Made by a program: the position numbers and the translations under genes. The notes under the pieces are model-generated. The model searched no databases and was not told the DNA's origin. It saw only the letters and a list, made by a program, of their open reading frames with translations. A stretch of 64,000 nucleotides of DNA. It comes from Actinomycetota bacterium. GTDB taxonomy: Bacteria > Actinomycetota > Actinomycetes > Nanopelagicales > Nanopelagicaceae. Of this stretch, positions 29,536 to 38,000 are shown in pieces (the stretch's first letter is position 1; the number at the start of each line of letters is the position of its first letter). The DNA lies in the NCBI GenBank assembly GCA_026392935.1, contig JAPLBE010000016.1, positions 101,381 through 165,380 of the forward strand, read 5' to 3'.

Positions 29536-29565
29536 AAAAAAGGCGCTGATATCAGCGCCTTTTTT
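29536..29565. terminator. Bidirectional intrinsic terminator (tRNA-fMet / copA)
   Basis: A perfect 30-bp palindrome: six A, GGCGCTGAT, ATCAGCGCC, six T. It ends the tRNA transcript on the plus strand. On the minus strand it lies 22 bp after the copA stop, so it serves both. Confidence 0.93.
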
Positions 29566-29587
29566 CATGCCCGCTCTAGAAAAACGG

Positions 29588-31855
29588 TTAACGAATTCGC
29601 AGTGAATTGGTAACGACAAAGAGGCTACTTGCAGCCATCGCTGCCGCTGCATAGAGCGGTGTGGCTAATCCCAATACTGCAAGAGGTATTCCGATCGCGT
29701 TATAGGCAAATGCCCACACTAAATTACCTCGAATAGTTGACAGTGTTTTTTGAGAGAGATTAAGTGCTTCGATTGCGCCAAGAAGTTCAGGCTTCATAAG
29801 TGTGATGTCAGAAGTCGAAATGGCAGTATCTGTTCCGGTTCCGATAGCAATACTGAGATCTGAGAGCGCAAGAGCCGCAGCATCATTTACTCCGTCACCC
29901 ATCATCAATACGCGACGACCTTCACTTTGCATGGCCGCAACCTGGGCGAGCTTATCTTCAGGCAAAGCATCTGCGATTACATGATCTGGTGCTATTCCAA
30001 CTGCGTTAGCTGTTGTAAGTGCGCTCTGCGAATTATCTCCGGTAATCAACCATGGAGTAATTCCGCGGCGCTTAAACTCATCAATAGTCTGTACCGCATC
30101 GCTTCTTAACTGATCGCCAGATGCAAAGACAGCGATTGCTACGCCATCCCATGCTAGAACTGAGACAGCACGAGAATTTTGCTCGGCGTTGTGAATAGCT
30201 TCAATAATTTGTACGTCGAAGTTAACGCAGCTGTGGGCAATTGAAGCTGGAGAACCAATCAGAACTACAGGAGATTTGTTTCCGATTGCAACGCGCCCCG
30301 CAACTCCAACACCCGGTGTCTGTGAGAAATCAGTAACAGGAAGTTGGGTTGCACCCCGCGAAAGTGCGTATGAAGTAATTGATTTCGCTGTCGGATGATC
30401 GCTCTGACTTTCAAGCGCAAGAGCGGTAGAAAGAATGTTATGTTCTGTGAGTAAAGATGCGAATTCGGTTCCAAGTACTTTCTGAGCAGATGCAGGAAAA
30501 TCCGCGTTGCGCACTGACATGGTTCCATCAGTAAGTGTTCCTGTTTTATCTAGGAGAACTACATCAATTCTCTTAGTCGCCTCAAGAACTCGTGGGTTAC
30601 GTAGAACGATTCCTCGTAGGGCGCCTCTGCCAGATGCCACAAGCAGCGCAACTGGCGTCGCTAATCCAAGGGCGCACGGGCATGCGATGACCAATACTGA
30701 AATTGCAGTAGAAATTGAAAATGTCAGTGACTTATCACCGAAGAGATACCAACCTTCGAATGTAAAGAGTGCAAGTACTGTCACGATAGGGACGAAGAAC
30801 GCCGCGATTTTATCTGCCTTCGCTTGAATCGGAGTCTTGTTGCCTTGCGCCGAAACAACCATGGAAGTTATCCGCGCCAGCTCGGTATCACTGCCAACCC
30901 GCGTTGCCCGAACAATGATTCTGCCATTGTTATTCATTGCAGAACCGATCACAGATGATCCGGGTGCTACATCGATAGGCGTTGACTCACCAGTAATCAT
31001 CGAGTTATTTACTGAACTTTGCCCAGAAATAACGATTCCATCCGTTGCAATTCGTGCCCCAGGCTTTACAACAAACTCATCACCAATCACAAGTTCAGAG
31101 ATAGGAATAAGAATCTCTACTCCAGAACGAATAACTGAAACTTCTCGGGCACCGAGTGCCAACAATGTGGAGAGCGCACTACTTGCTTGCTTCTTTGCGC
31201 GCGACTCTAAGTAACGACCGAGGATTACAAAGAAGAGAACCCCAGCTGCAACTTCGGTGTAGACATCTCCTTCACCTGTATAAGTTGCATAGATCGACCA
31301 CACATAGGCACTGATTGAACCAAGTGAAACCAAGGTGTCCATGGTTGGGTGAAATATATTTCGAAGCGCTGCTCTATGAATTGGCCAAGCAACAAAGAGT
31401 ATGAGTGGAGTGGTGATTACTAGAACCAGCCAAGAGGCAAAGCTATGTTCGGCATGCGGCGGCAATGCAAGTGAATATGAGTTAAAGAGAGAAATCAACC
31501 ACTCGTTAATCGATTGATGCCAACTCATCATCATGGATATGACAATTGAAGGAATCGCAAAAATTGTTGCAAAAAAGAGAGCGCGGGTAGCACCTTTGCG
31601 ATGAAGTGCTGGGTCCGAGTGATTTACACGTAGCGCTGCCTCATACCCTGCAGCTTTTATCTTCTTGACGATGACCTGAGGATCAAGTGCAACTGGTGCA
31701 AGTACATGAACAGTCTCTGAGGCGAAGTTAACCGAGGCAGATACTCCGGGAATTTCACTCAGTGCACGCTCGATGCTATTTACACATGAGCTACACGTCA
31801 TTCCGCTTACAGTAAATGTAAGTGGTGCATGCTCAGTGTTTTCCACGCGAATCAC
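29588..31855 (-). CDS. copA: Copper-translocating P-type ATPase
   Basis: A 755-residue P1B-type ATPase that exports Cu(I) across the cytoplasmic membrane. One N-terminal metal-binding domain carries GMTCSSC (C21, C24). Eight transmembrane helices surround the CPC motif in VLVIACPCALGLATP, which indicates copper/silver specificity. Cytosolic motifs are TGES in the actuator domain, DKTGTLT with the phosphorylated Asp, SDHP in the nucleotide domain and GDGVNDAAAL at the hinge. The length fits a single-HMA CopA. The start is GTG, overlapping the hisN stop by 4 bp (GTGA), so it is transcribed with hisN. No CsoR or copper chaperone gene is adjacent. Confidence 0.94.
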   Translation of the reverse strand: MIRVENTEHAPLTFTVSGMTCSSCVNSIERALSEIPGVSASVNFASETVHVLAPVALDPQVIVKKIKAAGYEAALRVNHSDPALHRKGATRALFFATIFAIPSIVISMMMSWHQSINEWLISLFNSYSLALPPHAEHSFASWLVLVITTPLILFVAWPIHRAALRNIFHPTMDTLVSLGSISAYVWSIYATYTGEGDVYTEVAAGVLFFVILGRYLESRAKKQASSALSTLLALGAREVSVIRSGVEILIPISELVIGDEFVVKPGARIATDGIVISGQSSVNNSMITGESTPIDVAPGSSVIGSAMNNNGRIIVRATRVGSDTELARITSMVVSAQGNKTPIQAKADKIAAFFVPIVTVLALFTFEGWYLFGDKSLTFSISTAISVLVIACPCALGLATPVALLVASGRGALRGIVLRNPRVLEATKRIDVVLLDKTGTLTDGTMSVRNADFPASAQKVLGTEFASLLTEHNILSTALALESQSDHPTAKSITSYALSRGATQLPVTDFSQTPGVGVAGRVAIGNKSPVVLIGSPASIAHSCVNFDVQIIEAIHNAEQNSRAVSVLAWDGVAIAVFASGDQLRSDAVQTIDEFKRRGITPWLITGDNSQSALTTANAVGIAPDHVIADALPEDKLAQVAAMQSEGRRVLMMGDGVNDAAALALSDLSIAIGTGTDTAISTSDITLMKPELLGAIEALNLSQKTLSTIRGNLVWAFAYNAIGIPLAVLGLATPLYAAAAMAASSLFVVTNSLRIR

Positions 31856-32655
31856 CTTTTTTCTTTCAGTGCGCTAATCACTGTGTCATGAAGTGCGGCA
31901 TTCGTTGAAAGTCCGTTACCACCGTGTGGACCATCTACGCCATCTAAGTTTGTAAACCGTCCACCTGCTTCGCGCACAACAATGTCTAACGCCGCCATAT
32001 CCCACAGCGCAAGTGAGGGTTCTGCTGCAATATCTACAGCGCCTTCGGCAACCAGCATATGTGACCAGAAATCTCCGTGTGCACGAGTTCTCCATGCTTG
32101 CTTAAGCAGTTCATTAAACGCGCCAAGACGATCGCCCCATCCAATGAAATCTGAGTGAGAAATAGATGCATCTTCAATTCGAGAAACTTTGGAGACGCTA
32201 ATCTTTTTTGGTGCTTCTGAATTCACGACAACAAATGCACCACCACCATCAAAGGCATACCAACGTCTAAATAGCGCCGGGGCGCTGACGACACCAACAA
32301 CAACTGATTCGCTGCCATCACTTCTCTTCTCAACGAGCCCAATGAGTGTTGCCCATGTAGGAACACCACGTAAGAAGTTCTTTGTTCCATCAATCGGATC
32401 AATTACCCAATAGCGATTTTTTCCTACACCTTCATTGCCAAACTCTTCACCGACAATTCCATCGTTAGGGCGATGTGCGTGCAAGAGTGCACGAATTGCA
32501 GACTCTGCCGACTTGTCAGCATCAGTGACGGGAGTGTTATCAGGCTTGGTAGTAATGGTGAGATCGAGAGCTTGATAGCGAGTTAAAGTAATCGCATCGG
32601 CTGCATCAGCTAAGCGATGCGCAAGTGCGAGGTCTTCTCCGCGACTTATGCTCAT
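31852..32655 (-). CDS. hisN: Histidinol-phosphatase, inositol-monophosphatase family
   Basis: A 267-residue Mg-dependent phosphatase. It has the family motifs GEEFG (metal Glu), WVIDPIDGTKNFLRG (metal Asp residues and Thr) and a C-terminal ALWDMAALDIVVREAGG. The fold is shared with inositol monophosphatases. Its linkage to rsgA and aroA, as I recall from other actinobacteria, and the NFLRGVPTWATLIGL segment favour HisN, which makes histidinol in histidine synthesis. The -10 hexamer TAGACT overlaps the rsgA stop codon and lies 6 nt before the ATG, so it may be transcribed separately from rsgA as well as by read-through. Confidence 0.85.
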   Translation of the reverse strand: MSISRGEDLALAHRLADAADAITLTRYQALDLTITTKPDNTPVTDADKSAESAIRALLHAHRPNDGIVGEEFGNEGVGKNRYWVIDPIDGTKNFLRGVPTWATLIGLVEKRSDGSESVVVGVVSAPALFRRWYAFDGGGAFVVVNSEAPKKISVSKVSRIEDASISHSDFIGWGDRLGAFNELLKQAWRTRAHGDFWSHMLVAEGAVDIAAEPSLALWDMAALDIVVREAGGRFTNLDGVDGPHGGNGLSTNAALHDTVISALKEKR

Positions 32656-32661
32656 AGTGAG

Positions 32662-32667
32662 AGTCTA
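32662..32667 (-). promoter_or_regulatory. Predicted leaderless -10 of hisN, built on the rsgA stop codon
   Basis: TAGACT on the minus strand, 6 nt before the hisN ATG. Its first three bases are the TAG stop of rsgA. Confidence 0.5.
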
Positions 32668-33675
32668 ACGCTCCTCATCGATTGGCTTAACTTCCAAGAG
32701 CGAGCGAAGGCTGGTGACTCGGATTAATCTTTCAGCACGCACATTGGGATCTGATTCAATCCATGGACCAAGGGCGCATGAATTTTCATGGTGCGAACAA
32801 TTAGGCATACATTTCTGAATCACTTGATAAATATCTGGGAAAGATTCAATGATTCGGTCTTTATTCAAATGTGAAAGGCCGAAGGCGCGAATTCCTGGAG
32901 TATCAATAATCCATCCACCGTTAGCGAGTGCAAGTGCGATTGCACTGGAAGAGGTATGACGGCCGCGACCGGTTACATCGTTGACATCTCCGGTCATTCG
33001 ATCTGCACCTTGAACCAAATCATTAATGAGTGTGGATTTTCCGACACCGGAATGCCCCACTAAAACTGAAATCTTGTCATCAAGAATTTCTAGAATTTTT
33101 TTAATATCAGAGGCACGATTCTCTAATTTAGATGAAGTCGTAATGATGTCAACACCGAGCGCTTTGTACTCCTGAATGAATTCAGGCACAGGGGAGATAT
33201 CTACCTTCGTGACAACGATGATGGGTTTAATTGATTCATGAAATGCACTTACTAAAAATCTATCGATAAGCCCTCTGCGTGGCTCTGGATTTGCAGATGC
33301 AACAACAATGAGCAGTTGATCAATATTTGACACAATTGTTCGCTCCACACGGGCAGCATCATCGACTGTTCTGCTTAAAGAGTTAGTACGTTCATTCACT
33401 ACAACAATTCGAGCAAGTGATCCTTCTGTGCCAGTGACATCGCCAACGATTTCGACTAAATCTCCGACGACTACAGATTTTGGGCCAAGTTCGCGCGCTT
33501 TCATGGCGGTGATAACAACGCCATCATCTGTCACGCACGTGGTTCTTCCACGATCTACAGTGGTGACAAATGCAGTTATTGAATCGGAATGAGATGGGCG
33601 GTCTTTAGTACGTCTGCGAGTTGTTCGAGATGGTCTGATTCGTGCATCAGACTCGTCGTATTCGCGAGGCGTCAT
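32665..33675 (-). CDS. rsgA: Ribosome small-subunit-dependent GTPase A
   Basis: A 336-residue circularly permuted GTPase that acts in late 30S maturation. An N-terminal OB-fold (ARELGPKSVVVGDLVEIVGD) is followed by the permuted G motifs: VVTKVD (G4) comes before the P-loop GHSGVGKSTLINDL (G1), then GRGRHTSS (G2) and IIDTPGIRAFGL (G3). A C-terminal zinc knuckle CMPNCSHHENSCALG completes the family layout. The basic N-terminal extension of about 30 residues is usual in actinobacteria. The ATG overlaps the aroA stop by 4 bp, so aroA-rsgA form one translational unit. Confidence 0.96.
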   Translation of the reverse strand: MTPREYDESDARIRPSRTTRRRTKDRPSHSDSITAFVTTVDRGRTTCVTDDGVVITAMKARELGPKSVVVGDLVEIVGDVTGTEGSLARIVVVNERTNSLSRTVDDAARVERTIVSNIDQLLIVVASANPEPRRGLIDRFLVSAFHESIKPIIVVTKVDISPVPEFIQEYKALGVDIITTSSKLENRASDIKKILEILDDKISVLVGHSGVGKSTLINDLVQGADRMTGDVNDVTGRGRHTSSSAIALALANGGWIIDTPGIRAFGLSHLNKDRIIESFPDIYQVIQKCMPNCSHHENSCALGPWIESDPNVRAERLIRVTSLRSLLEVKPIDEER

Positions 33676-34964
33676 ATGACCAAACTATTCCAGAGCCCTG
33701 GAAAATCAGGGAGAGTCTTGCGAGTGGTGGCCACATTTTCTACTAAGACATCAGGTGTTACTAAGCCGATGACAGCCCCCGCCGTAGCTAAGCGATGGTC
33801 TTCATATGTGTGAAACACCCCGCCGTGTAGAGGTGCGGGAGTTATGTGAAGTGCACTCTCTTCTTCAACAACATGACCACCAAGTCCATTTATCTCACGA
33901 GTAAGTGCTGCCAAACGATCTGTTTCGTGAAGGCGCAGATGACCGATTCCTCGTAACGAAGATGGCGAATCTGCAAGTGCGGCAAGTGCTGCAATTGATG
34001 GAGTGAGTTCACCAACGTCATGAAGATCAATATCAATTCCGTGAATTCGTTCTCCCCCGGTAAGTGAGAGTCCGGCTGGTGTGAATTCAACACGTGCACC
34101 CATGGCTGTCAGTATCTCTCGCAGTTGATCTCCAGGTTGTGTTGTTTTCATTGGCCAATCAGCGATAGTGATGGTTCCGCCACAGACCATTGCGATAGAT
34201 AAGAATGGAGAAGCATTTGAAAGATCTGGTTCGATTGTTAAATCCTGCCCACGTAATGCACCTGGCTCAACTCTCCATGTCGCTACAGATCTATCAACAT
34301 GAACAGTCGCACCGAAATCGCGCAACATCTGAACGGTCATATCAATGTGAGGCGCTGATGGAAGCGAGTTACCTTTGTGATGAATCGTAATTCCCTTGGC
34401 CATGCTGGGAGCCACCAATAAAAGTGCAGAGAGGAACTGACTTGATTTACTTGCATTAATTGTTAGCTCTCCACCAGGAACTTTTCCAGTGGCTTTTACA
34501 ACCATTGGCAGTGAATATCGACCTTCATGTTCTATTTCAATTCCAAGTTCTTCTAACGCTTTTATAACTGGCCCAATTGGACGTTCATACGCGCGAGGAT
34601 CTCCATCAAAAGTAATGTCACCACGAGCAAGTGCTGCAAGTGGTGGCAGAAAGCGCATCACTGTGCCGGCATTTCCTACATCGATTAGTGCAGGTCCACG
34701 CAGCGCTGATGGAGTAATCGTCCATGCGCCCTCACTCAGATTGTTTTCTTCACCAGAAATCTGAATTCCAAGTGCGCGAAGTCCATCTGACATCAACTCC
34801 GAATCACGAGAGATGAGGGGCTTTCTCAAAATTGTAGGTCCATCTGCTTGCGCCGCAAGAATCAGAGCACGATTTGTCACTGATTTAGAGCCAGGAATTG
34901 TGACGGTCGCAGAAACAGCAGATGCACCGCGAAACGGCGCAGGCCACAGTTCGTGTTTGCTCAT
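33672..34964 (-). CDS. aroA: 3-phosphoshikimate 1-carboxyvinyltransferase (EPSP synthase)
   Basis: Sixth enzyme of the shikimate pathway, joining shikimate-3-phosphate and phosphoenolpyruvate. The 430-residue protein shows the N-terminal PGSKSVTNRALILAA, the active-site loop LIDVGNAGTVMRFLPPLAAL, the binding segment INASKSSQFLSALLL, and the C-terminal RLHETDRLAAL and TYEDHRLATAGAVIGL. The PGSKSVTNR and NAGTVMRF motifs resemble the actinobacterial type. A TAGACT hexamer lies 6 nt before the ATG. It is divergent from the SRAP gene across 71 bp. Confidence 0.96.
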   Translation of the reverse strand: MSKHELWPAPFRGASAVSATVTIPGSKSVTNRALILAAQADGPTILRKPLISRDSELMSDGLRALGIQISGEENNLSEGAWTITPSALRGPALIDVGNAGTVMRFLPPLAALARGDITFDGDPRAYERPIGPVIKALEELGIEIEHEGRYSLPMVVKATGKVPGGELTINASKSSQFLSALLLVAPSMAKGITIHHKGNSLPSAPHIDMTVQMLRDFGATVHVDRSVATWRVEPGALRGQDLTIEPDLSNASPFLSIAMVCGGTITIADWPMKTTQPGDQLREILTAMGARVEFTPAGLSLTGGERIHGIDIDLHDVGELTPSIAALAALADSPSSLRGIGHLRLHETDRLAALTREINGLGGHVVEEESALHITPAPLHGGVFHTYEDHRLATAGAVIGLVTPDVLVENVATTRKTLPDFPGLWNSLVI

Positions 34965-34970
34965 GTGCAG

Positions 34971-34976
34971 AGTCTA
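34971..34976 (-). promoter_or_regulatory. Predicted leaderless -10 of aroA
   Basis: TAGACT on the minus strand, 6 nt before the aroA ATG at 34964. Confidence 0.55.
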
Positions 34977-35022
34977 ACGCGTGCAGTGACCATGAAGAGA
35001 CCCGTATTAGTGGGATGGAAGT

Positions 35023-35028
35023 TAGGAT
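35023..35028 (+). promoter_or_regulatory. Predicted leaderless -10 of the SRAP gene
   Basis: TAGGAT, 7 nt before the ATG at 35036. It supports the short start that places Cys at position 2. Confidence 0.6.
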
Positions 35029-35035
35029 TGACACT

Positions 35036-35758
35036 ATGTGTGGAAGATATGCGCAGACACTTGGTGCAGAAGAAATTGTAGAGAGCTTTGACTTAGCCGG
35101 GTCAACTCTTGATCAGTCACTTCCACTGAATTGGAATATTGCGCCGACAAATGACATTTACATCATTAGAAACGAAGCTAATTCCAGAATTCTTGACTCT
35201 GCATCGTGGGGAATTATCGCTCCATGGCAGAAAAAATTATCTGATGCTCGCGCTTCGCAATCACATGCAATTAATGCGCGTAGCGAATCTATTCATGAGA
35301 AACCAACTTTTCGTCACGCATTTCGAATGTCACGGTGCTTAATTCCTGCATCTGGCTATTACGAATGGGCGACATCTCTTGGTAATTACCCACCGAAACA
35401 ACCGTTTTATATTTCACAAAAAAATGGTAAGCAATTATCAATTGCTGGAATTTGGAGTTCTTGGCAGAGCGAGAGCGGACAGGTCATTCAAAGTGCTGCA
35501 ATCATCACGCAAGAAGCAGTCGGAGAATTAGCAACAATACATAGCCGCATGCCGGTTTTTATGCCTGAAGATCGCTGGCAAAGCTGGCTAGATACCGAAG
35601 CGCGGGATATCAATCGAGTTCTGAAATTGATGCAGGTTGAGAAGCCTGATGAAGGTTTGATTGCCGTTCCAGTTTCTCCGCGTGTGAATGTAGTTGCAAA
35701 CAATGGCCCAGAAATAATTATTCCCATAGAACTTGGCGAGCCTGAGACCCTGTTTTAG
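35036..35758 (+). CDS. SOS response-associated peptidase (SRAP/YedK/HMCES)
   Basis: A 240-residue SRAP protein, which forms a stable DNA-protein crosslink at abasic sites in single-stranded DNA. The start chosen gives MCGRYAQ; Cys2 must be exposed by methionine removal to react with the abasic sugar. Other family residues are [28 protein letters not shown] (catalytic Asn/Glu area), [12 protein letters not shown] and IHSRMPVFM with the conserved His. The frame is open 38 codons further upstream, which would bury the Cys and overlap aroA. From memory the gene is also near aroA and sigH in mycobacteria (Rv3226c). Confidence 0.95.
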   Translation: MCGRYAQTLGAEEIVESFDLAGSTLDQSLPLNWNIAPTNDIYIIRNEANSRILDSASWGIIAPWQKKLSDARASQSHAINARSESIHEKPTFRHAFRMSRCLIPASGYYEWATSLGNYPPKQPFYISQKNGKQLSIAGIWSSWQSESGQVIQSAAIITQEAVGELATIHSRMPVFMPEDRWQSWLDTEARDINRVLKLMQVEKPDEGLIAVPVSPRVNVVANNGPEIIIPIELGEPETLF

Positions 35759-35774
35759 AGGGTCAAGTTCTTGG

Positions 35775-35780
35775 TAACCT
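35775..35780 (+). promoter_or_regulatory. Predicted leaderless -10 of the sigR-like gene
   Basis: TAACCT, 7 nt before the ATG at 35788. I looked for a SigR-type GGAAT/GTT promoter in the region and did not find one, so autoregulation is not visible. Confidence 0.5.
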
Positions 35781-35787
35781 TGCATCA

Positions 35788-36393
35788 ATGACATCCAAAG
35801 ATTTAGTCCTAGAGAGCGCAGCAGATCGCACGATCCGCTTTGAGCGCGATGCTTTGGTGTTCACAAATCAGTTATATGCAGCAGCTTTGAGGTACACAAA
35901 AAATCCTGAAGATGCGCGTGATCTTGTGCAAGATACTTATTTGAAAGCGTTCTCTTCCTTCCACCAATTTGAAGAAGGCACAAACCTTCGTGCATGGCTA
36001 TATCGAGTACTCACCACCACTTTTATTAATACGTATCGCAAAGGACAGCGCCAGCCTCTTATTGCGGATAATGAATTAGAAGATTGGCAACTAGCGCAAG
36101 CGCAGAGCCATACAAGTGATCAAGGTAAATCTGCAGAGACGGTAGCACTTGAGAATTTGCCTGATAGCGATGTAAAGCGCGCCCTTCAAGAGATTCCCGA
36201 AGAGTTTCGCATCGTTGTGTATTTAGCGGATGTCGAAGGCTTCTCATATAAGGAAATAGCAGAGATAGTTGGAGCACCGGCAGGAACTGTGATGTCACGA
36301 CTTCACCGAGGTCGCAAACAACTTCGCGAGAAGTTAGCTGACTATGCCAAGGAACTTGGCTACTCCTCAACAAAGAAGGGGGAGAAAGAGTGA
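35788..36393 (+). CDS. sigR: ECF sigma factor, SigR/SigH type
   Basis: A 201-residue group 4 sigma factor expected to direct the thiol-oxidative stress response. Region 2 reads [31 protein letters not shown] with the core-binding and -10-recognition helices ([19 protein letters not shown]). Region 4 reads [48 protein letters not shown], the helix-turn-helix for the -35. The overlap with a zinc anti-sigma gene by GTGA and the linkage to aroA-rsgA identify it with SigH of mycobacteria and SigR of Streptomyces. Mycoredoxin and Ni-SOD genes lie within 2.5 kb and may belong to the same redox theme. Confidence 0.93.
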   Translation: MTSKDLVLESAADRTIRFERDALVFTNQLYAAALRYTKNPEDARDLVQDTYLKAFSSFHQFEEGTNLRAWLYRVLTTTFINTYRKGQRQPLIADNELEDWQLAQAQSHTSDQGKSAETVALENLPDSDVKRALQEIPEEFRIVVYLADVEGFSYKEIAEIVGAPAGTVMSRLHRGRKQLREKLADYAKELGYSSTKKGEKE

Positions 36394-36785
36394 GTTTCAT
36401 TGAGATTCAGTGCGGAGAAGTTCTCTCCTCAGTCATTTTCATTATTGAAGGTGAATTGCAAGAAGTCCCTCAGGCACAAGCGATCAACTCTCACCTATCT
36501 ACATGTTCAGCGTGTGCTGCCGAAGTTGCACACGAGCAGTTGATGCACCAGATGCTTCAGGATGTACTAAAGCGCTCATGCGATGAACAAGCTCCAGAGG
36601 AACTGCATCACAACATTCATCGTCAACTTCGCGCACAATTGGACGGACAGGCAACTACTGAAGTAGTTACCCAATTCAGCATGACCGAAATTTCAATCGA
36701 AATTGATGAATTCGGCAATGTGGAGCATCGAGAAATTCAGATAGAACAGACTCATATCCAACACTTCGTGGACGACGAGGACTAA
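36390..36785 (+). CDS. rsrA: Zinc-containing anti-sigma factor, RsrA/RshA type
   Basis: A 131-residue ZAS-family protein that holds the sigma factor inactive until its cysteines are oxidised. The zinc-binding set is C8, then H35-x3-C39-x2-C42 ([12 protein letters not shown]), with spacing close to RsrA of Streptomyces. Its helices ILQ-like [19 protein letters not shown] fit the sigma-binding region. The protein is about 25-30 residues longer than RsrA or RshA as I remember them; the extra part is an acidic Ile/Glu-rich tail ([21 protein letters not shown]). The GTG start overlaps the sigma gene stop. Its TAA stop is part of the next gene's -10 hexamer. Confidence 0.9.
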   Translation: MSFIEIQCGEVLSSVIFIIEGELQEVPQAQAINSHLSTCSACAAEVAHEQLMHQMLQDVLKRSCDEQAPEELHHNIHRQLRAQLDGQATTEVVTQFSMTEISIEIDEFGNVEHREIQIEQTHIQHFVDDED

Positions 36786-36788
36786 TCT
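36783..36788 (+). promoter_or_regulatory. Predicted leaderless -10 of the thioesterase gene, built on the rsrA stop
   Basis: TAATCT, 7 nt before the ATG at 36796. Its first three bases are the TAA stop codon of rsrA. Confidence 0.5.
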
Positions 36789-36795
36789 TCAAAGC

Positions 36796-37203
36796 ATGAA
36801 ACCGGCCGATGAAGTCCTAGGGGCAGTTGGCTTCTCGGTCATGACAGTAAGGCCCGGCGATACCTGCGTGACAATGGGAGTTTCAGATCTGCCGGTTGTT
36901 GCGGCATCACACTATTTAACGTTAATGGAAAATGCCTGCGTTGCATCGCTCTCGGAATATCTTGATTCAGGTGAAACAACATTTCTCACTCATTCATCTT
37001 TAGAAATAGTTGGATCTGCAACGGCGGGAGCTGAGATTCGCGCAAACTCACGTCTGATTAACATTGAAGGACGAGAGTTAACTTTTGAGTGCGATGTCTA
37101 CGATGGAGAACGCCATCTTGCTCAAGCAGAAATAACAAGAGCGACAGTTGAGCGATTATCTTTCCTCGCTCGAACTGCCGCTCAATCACTCATTAACGAG
37201 TAA
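36796..37203 (+). CDS. Hot-dog fold thioesterase, FlK-like
   Basis: A 135-residue single hot-dog domain protein. The central helix segment VAASHYLTLMENACVASLSEYLDSGETT, the strand THSSLEIVGSATAGAEIRANSRLINIEGRELTFECDVYDGERHLAQAEITRATV and the length match thioesterases of the fluoroacetyl-CoA thioesterase (FlK)-like group. The T-H and M-E-N residues lie where catalytic residues occur in that family. The acyl-CoA substrate is unknown. It has its own predicted promoter immediately after rsrA and converges on sodN with 15 bp between. Confidence 0.82.
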   Translation: MKPADEVLGAVGFSVMTVRPGDTCVTMGVSDLPVVAASHYLTLMENACVASLSEYLDSGETTFLTHSSLEIVGSATAGAEIRANSRLINIEGRELTFECDVYDGERHLAQAEITRATVERLSFLARTAAQSLINE

Positions 37204-37218
37204 TTCTCTTTGTGAGAG

Positions 37219-37617
37219 TTAAGCCTTCTTAGTTGCCCAGAAGATTTCTGCAATCTCATCGATTTTTGCAATGAGCTGATCTGCAACCTTTACATCCTGA
37301 GTTCCCTTTGTTCCTGCAGCGCCTGCAAGCTTTGTTGCGTCATTAAAGAGTGAATGCAACTGTGGGTATGCCTCAAAGTGTGGTGCCTTGAAATAATCAG
37401 TCCAGAGAACCCAGAGGTGCTCTTTAACTTGGTGTGAACGCTCTTCTTTGATTGCTACAGAACGTGAACGGAAATCTGCATCTGTATTTGCTGCGTACTT
37501 CTCCATGCATGCCTTTACTGAGAGAGCCTCAATCTTTGCTTGTGCTGGATCGTAGACACCGCATGGCAGATCGCAGTGTGCGTGAACAGTTACTTTAGGT
37601 GTGAGAATGTTTTTCAT
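37219..37617 (-). CDS. sodN: Nickel superoxide dismutase
   Basis: A 132-residue Ni-SOD precursor. Cleavage between A13 and H14 would expose the nickel hook HCDLPCGVYDPAQA, in which mature His1, Cys2 and Cys6 bind Ni. The remaining four-helix bundle (MEKYAANTDADFRSRSVAIKEER, HLWVLWTDYFKAPHFEAYPQL) matches the family, and the total length is normal. The enzyme converts superoxide to oxygen and hydrogen peroxide in the cytosol. The maturation protease sodX lies divergently 35 bp away. TATTCT ends 7 nt before the ATG, predicting a leaderless transcript. Confidence 0.97.
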   Translation of the reverse strand: MKNILTPKVTVHAHCDLPCGVYDPAQAKIEALSVKACMEKYAANTDADFRSRSVAIKEERSHQVKEHLWVLWTDYFKAPHFEAYPQLHSLFNDATKLAGAAGTKGTQDVKVADQLIAKIDEIAEIFWATKKA

Positions 37618-37624
37618 GTGCGCG

Positions 37625-37630
37625 AGAATA
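37625..37630 (-). promoter_or_regulatory. Predicted leaderless -10 of sodN
   Basis: TATTCT on the minus strand, exactly 7 nt before the sodN ATG. It mirrors the sodX element on the other strand. Confidence 0.6.
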
Positions 37631-37639
37631 CTCCAACGT

Positions 37640-37645
37640 TAGGAT
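37640..37645 (+). promoter_or_regulatory. Predicted leaderless -10 of sodX
   Basis: TAGGAT, exactly 7 nt before the sodX ATG at 37653. Only 9 bp separate it from the sodN element. Confidence 0.6.
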
Positions 37646-37652
37646 TACCGCC

Positions 37653-38000
37653 ATGGCTAAACATGCAACAGTACTTGTTGAAGGAAACTCAATGGCCCCT
37701 ACCTATAACGCCGGAGATTGGCTGATGGCGCGATGGGGCGATTACTCGGTAACCGGCTTTTCAATATTCCGAAATCGATTACGAGTGGGCGATGCAGTAG
37801 TCCTTGAACGTGCAGAGCAACCAGGCATTATGTATGTGAAGAGAATTTCTGAGATTCAAATTGCTGGTACTGATTATCCAAAAATATTTGTCACTAGCGA
37901 TAATCCGGATGGAACAGATTCACGTACTTGGGGTTGGTTGCCACTTCACTATGTGAAGGCGCGCATTGAATTTAGAGTTAGGAAAGCCAAAAAGAATTAA
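37653..38000 (+). CDS. sodX: Ni-SOD maturation protease SodX (S26 family)
   Basis: A 115-residue signal-peptidase-like serine protease thought to remove the Ni-SOD propeptide. The catalytic Ser is S13 in VEGNSMAPTY and the general-base Lys is K63 in GIMYVKRISEI, followed by the conserved TSDNPDGTDSRTWGWLP. There is no transmembrane anchor, which fits a cytosolic processing enzyme rather than a true signal peptidase. It is divergent from sodN. Its last bases overlap those of the convergent mycoredoxin gene by 4 bp. Confidence 0.93.
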   Translation: MAKHATVLVEGNSMAPTYNAGDWLMARWGDYSVTGFSIFRNRLRVGDAVVLERAEQPGIMYVKRISEIQIAGTDYPKIFVTSDNPDGTDSRTWGWLPLHYVKARIEFRVRKAKKN

